DNA from: Planctomycetota bacterium
GTDB taxonomy: Bacteria; Planctomycetota; PUPC01; JABMSA01; JAUWKK01
Assembly (NCBI GenBank): GCA_030614245.1
Contig: JAUWKK010000129.1
Span: 1-7,449, forward strand
Direction of reading: 5' to 3'
Length of the DNA: 7,449 nt
Within the stretch, counting starts at the first letter, position 1, and each line of letters starts with the position of its first letter. The translations under genes and the position numbers were made by a program. Below the pieces are notes generated by a model. That model ran no database searches. It saw only the letters and a list, made by a program, of their open reading frames with translations, and was not told the DNA's origin. Below are positions 5,828-7,449 of this stretch, in pieces.

Positions 5828-6937
5828 ATGAGACGAATCGCCGGCCTGCTGATCGCCCTTGCTTCGGCCGCTTTCGCGGGCGAGAAGCCCCTCGTCGTGG
5901 TGCTCGATTTCAGTTCGCCCGGCAATGGCGAACTCGGCAGGAAGGTCGCACGGACTTTCCGGCTCAAACTCGAACGGCTCGACTCCTTCGAGACGCCCGA
6001 CCACTTCGAGGTCAATGAGATCGTCGAAGATACCGGCTTCAAACCCAAGCTGGACGACATCAGGGCGATCGCGGACTTCGCAAGAGAGAAGCTGAAGGCC
6101 GACATCATAATATGGGGCGACTGCAAGCTCGACGGCGAGACTTATACCATCCACCTGCGGGCGATGGACCTGCCCAAGGGCCCGGCCGCGCCGTTCATCG
6201 ACGACACCTACGTCTGCGAGGACTATCCGGCGGTCTCGAAGAAGGCTCGCGAACTCGCCCGACGCATTACCGGGAACGGCCCGAAGGAGAAGTTCCGTTC
6301 GCCGCCGGAGGGCGAGCCCGGCAGGAACCTCCTGCCCAACGGTGATTTCGAGGATGGCGACATCTCGCCGCTGCACTGGGACAAGGTGAACGGGCTGACG
6401 ACCTTCTGGCACCGCGAGGCCGGCACTAATAATCGCTGCATCCGGATTGATACCGACGTCTACGAGAAGGAAGCACTGGCCTGGATGAAGCGATTCGCGG
6501 CCGGAGCGCCCGTATCACAGGCTCCGAGCAAGACGCCCACCAAAGGGAAGAAGTACGACACAATGGCCGGGGCGTACGGCGTGAAGTTCTACAGCGATTA
6601 CATCGACGTCAAGCCCGACACAAGGTACCGCATCGCCGTCGACGCGAAGGGCAAGATGGCCGGGATGTTCTTCCCGAAGGTCTTCGTCAAAGGCTACCGC
6701 GCACCGACCGACGACCGCTTCGGCAAGCAGGCGCGGGAGATATACCGCTGCTACCTGGCACTGCGGGTCAAGAACAACGGCAAGTGGCAGCATTTCAGCC
6801 GAGTATTCCATCCTGCAAGAGAGACACCCGACGTGAAACGCATCAGAGTGATGCTCTTCCCATACTGGCCGCCGGGCGAATACTACTTCGACAACGTGAT
6901 GGTTTACGAGGAGGAGACCGATCGTGAGCAGCATTGA
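5828..6937 (+). CDS. Secreted TolB/CsgG-like domain fused to a carbohydrate-binding-like domain; function unknown
   Basis: The product has 369 residues, starting at an ATG with AGGGGAG (5814-5820) seven bases upstream. Residues 1-17 are a signal peptide (RRIAGLLIALASAAFA, cut before G18). Residues 20-115 read 'KPLVVVLDFSS...ARTFRLKLERLDSF...LKADIIIWGDCKLDGETYTIHLRAMDL'. This resembles the N-terminal fold of TolB, CsgG and FlgT-like envelope proteins: a leading beta-strand, a helix, a 'vvdr'-type strand, then 'adyii.G'. Residues 167-185 ('NLLPNGDFEDGDISPLHW') open a second domain. It ends 'YYFDNVMVYEEE' (352-363), the pattern of CBM4/9-type or galactose-binding jelly-roll modules. An Ala/Pro/Lys-rich insert (225-242) interrupts it. 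I assign the domains by pattern and the role is unknown. It is likely periplasmic or surface exposed, binding sugar or a partner. The next gene overlaps its stop codon. Confidence 0.85.
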   Translation: MRRIAGLLIALASAAFAGEKPLVVVLDFSSPGNGELGRKVARTFRLKLERLDSFETPDHFEVNEIVEDTGFKPKLDDIRAIADFAREKLKADIIIWGDCKLDGETYTIHLRAMDLPKGPAAPFIDDTYVCEDYPAVSKKARELARRITGNGPKEKFRSPPEGEPGRNLLPNGDFEDGDISPLHWDKVNGLTTFWHREAGTNNRCIRIDTDVYEKEALAWMKRFAAGAPVSQAPSKTPTKGKKYDTMAGAYGVKFYSDYIDVKPDTRYRIAVDAKGKMAGMFFPKVFVKGYRAPTDDRFGKQAREIYRCYLALRVKNNGKWQHFSRVFHPARETPDVKRIRVMLFPYWPPGEYYFDNVMVYEEETDREQH

Positions 6938-7275
6938 CCGAACATGAAGAGCTCGAGGCGATGTGCCTTCGGTGCGGGCGGTGCTGCTACTCGAAGGTCA
7001 TCTTCGATGGCGAGGTCATATATACGCCGTTCCCGTGCCGGTTCCTGGACGAGGAGACCCGTCTCTGTACCGTTTACGACCATCGCTGGGAAGCCAATCC
7101 CGACTGCCTGACGCTGGACGAAGGCATCAGGCTCGGCGTATTCCCCGCCGACTGCCCGTACGTGAAAGACATCCCCGGCTATGTCCCGCCGCGCATGGAG
7201 ATGACCGAGGACGAGTTCTTCGAATGGCAGGATGCACGGGATGAACAGCGACGGCTGGGCGAAGAAGAAGAGTAG
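6934..7275 (+). CDS. YkgJ-type CxxCxxCC cysteine-cluster protein
   Basis: This small protein (113 residues) contains C11-L-R-C14-G-R-C17-C18, then C35 in 'PCRFLDEETRLC', C45, C58 and C74 ('ADCPYV'). The eight cysteines in this order are the hallmark of the YkgJ/UPF0153 family, thought to bind a metal ion or Fe-S cluster. No enzymatic role is established for most members. The C-terminus (90-113) is acidic and helical, ending in a run of Glu. No signal peptide is present, so it is presumably cytoplasmic. The start is uncertain. TTG at 6934 overlaps the preceding TGA in the string ATTGA, typical of translational coupling, but has only a weak ribosome site. The ATG at 6961 directly precedes the first Cys and would also preserve all eight cysteines. 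It probably shares the upstream promoter at 5779-5807. A link between this protein and the secreted protein before it is not evident. Confidence 0.85.
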   Translation: MTEHEELEAMCLRCGRCCYSKVIFDGEVIYTPFPCRFLDEETRLCTVYDHRWEANPDCLTLDEGIRLGVFPADCPYVKDIPGYVPPRMEMTEDEFFEWQDARDEQRRLGEEEE

Positions 7276-7307
7276 GTGATGCAATACCGACAGGCTCGCA
7301 CCATATT

Positions 7308-7408
7308 CAGTGGCCAGTGTTCAGTGGCCAGTGTTCAGTATTCAGTAGCCAGTGTTCAGTATCATGATTCTATGCTGTTTACTGTTTGCTGTTTACTGTT
7401 TACTGATA
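7308..7408. repeat. Second inverted array of CAGT heptads
   Basis: Eight forward CAGTnnn heptads (7308-7363), a 10-base centre (ATGATTCTAT, 7364-7373) and five reverse heptads of form (A/G)CTGnnn (7374-7408) repeat the plan of the array at 2094-2173. The first four forward units are the 14-mer CAGTGGCCAGTGTT twice. The first four reverse units are GCTGTTTACTGTTT twice. The array starts 33 bases after the stop of the cysteine-cluster gene. The triplets between CAGT blocks differ from the other array, so the two copies are not recent duplicates. Pairing of the halves is limited to the 4-bp blocks. Confidence 0.85.
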
Positions 7409-7449
7409 CTACCAGGAGCAGGATATACTGAACATGCTCTGCGAGCGGA

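Noticed and set aside
5666..6412. 248-codon minus-strand open frame across the end of dprA and the start of the TolB-like gene
   Set aside because: It overlaps two well-supported plus-strand genes and their promoter and has no recognisable motif.
7411..7449. Possible start of another gene at the ATG at 7434, with AGGA upstream and a TATACT box at 7424-7429
   Set aside because: Only five codons are visible before the window ends and the -35 is not convincing, so a gene cannot be supported.

Overview
This GC-rich bacterial window comes from a genome with long, repeat-rich intergenic regions. Four kinds of clue suggest an uncultured environmental bacterium of the Planctomycetes/PVC or a similar 'candidate phylum' type: palindromic REP-like clusters, CAGT-heptad arrays, a secreted protein with a 'YQGRL' domain plus a parallel beta-helix, and a secreted fusion of a TolB-like and a carbohydrate-binding-like domain. 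This placement is inferred from style only. No rRNA or other decisive marker is present, although the rplC protein could place the organism.

Layout. Positions 2-169 hold the 3' end of an unidentified gene. Positions 170-573 are gene-free and packed with repeats: a tandem decamer, two copies of a 36-bp repeat, and a run of small hairpins. A promoter then precedes an exported dual-specificity phosphatase (650-1312). Next comes rplC (ribosomal protein L3, 1440-2099), a solitary gene with its own sigma-70 promoter and without its usual S10-operon partners. A minus-strand gene for a secreted beta-helix protein (2165-3721) converges on rplC. The stop codons of both genes lie inside one inverted array of CAGT heptads (2094-2173). 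The beta-helix gene has a well-formed promoter at 3810-3838. Positions 3846-4517 are gene-free and contain a degenerate dispersed-repeat relic and a large composite palindrome (4154-4361). Then come dprA (4584-5699), a secreted TolB-like/CBM-like protein (5828-6937), and a small YkgJ-type cysteine-cluster protein (6934-7275) whose start overlaps the preceding stop. A second inverted CAGT-heptad array (7308-7408) closes the window.

How the genes relate. Only the last two look like a translationally coupled operon. The others appear to be single-gene transcription units, each with a recognisable TTGnnn-N16/17-TAnnnT promoter. Those promoters also fix the starts of the beta-helix gene and dprA downstream of the longest possible ORFs. 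I see no defence system, mobile-element gene, tRNA or CRISPR array. The best candidate for something undescribed is the repeat architecture: two separate arrays share the plan forward heptads, a 10-nt centre containing ATGAT, then five reverse heptads, and both lie at gene ends.
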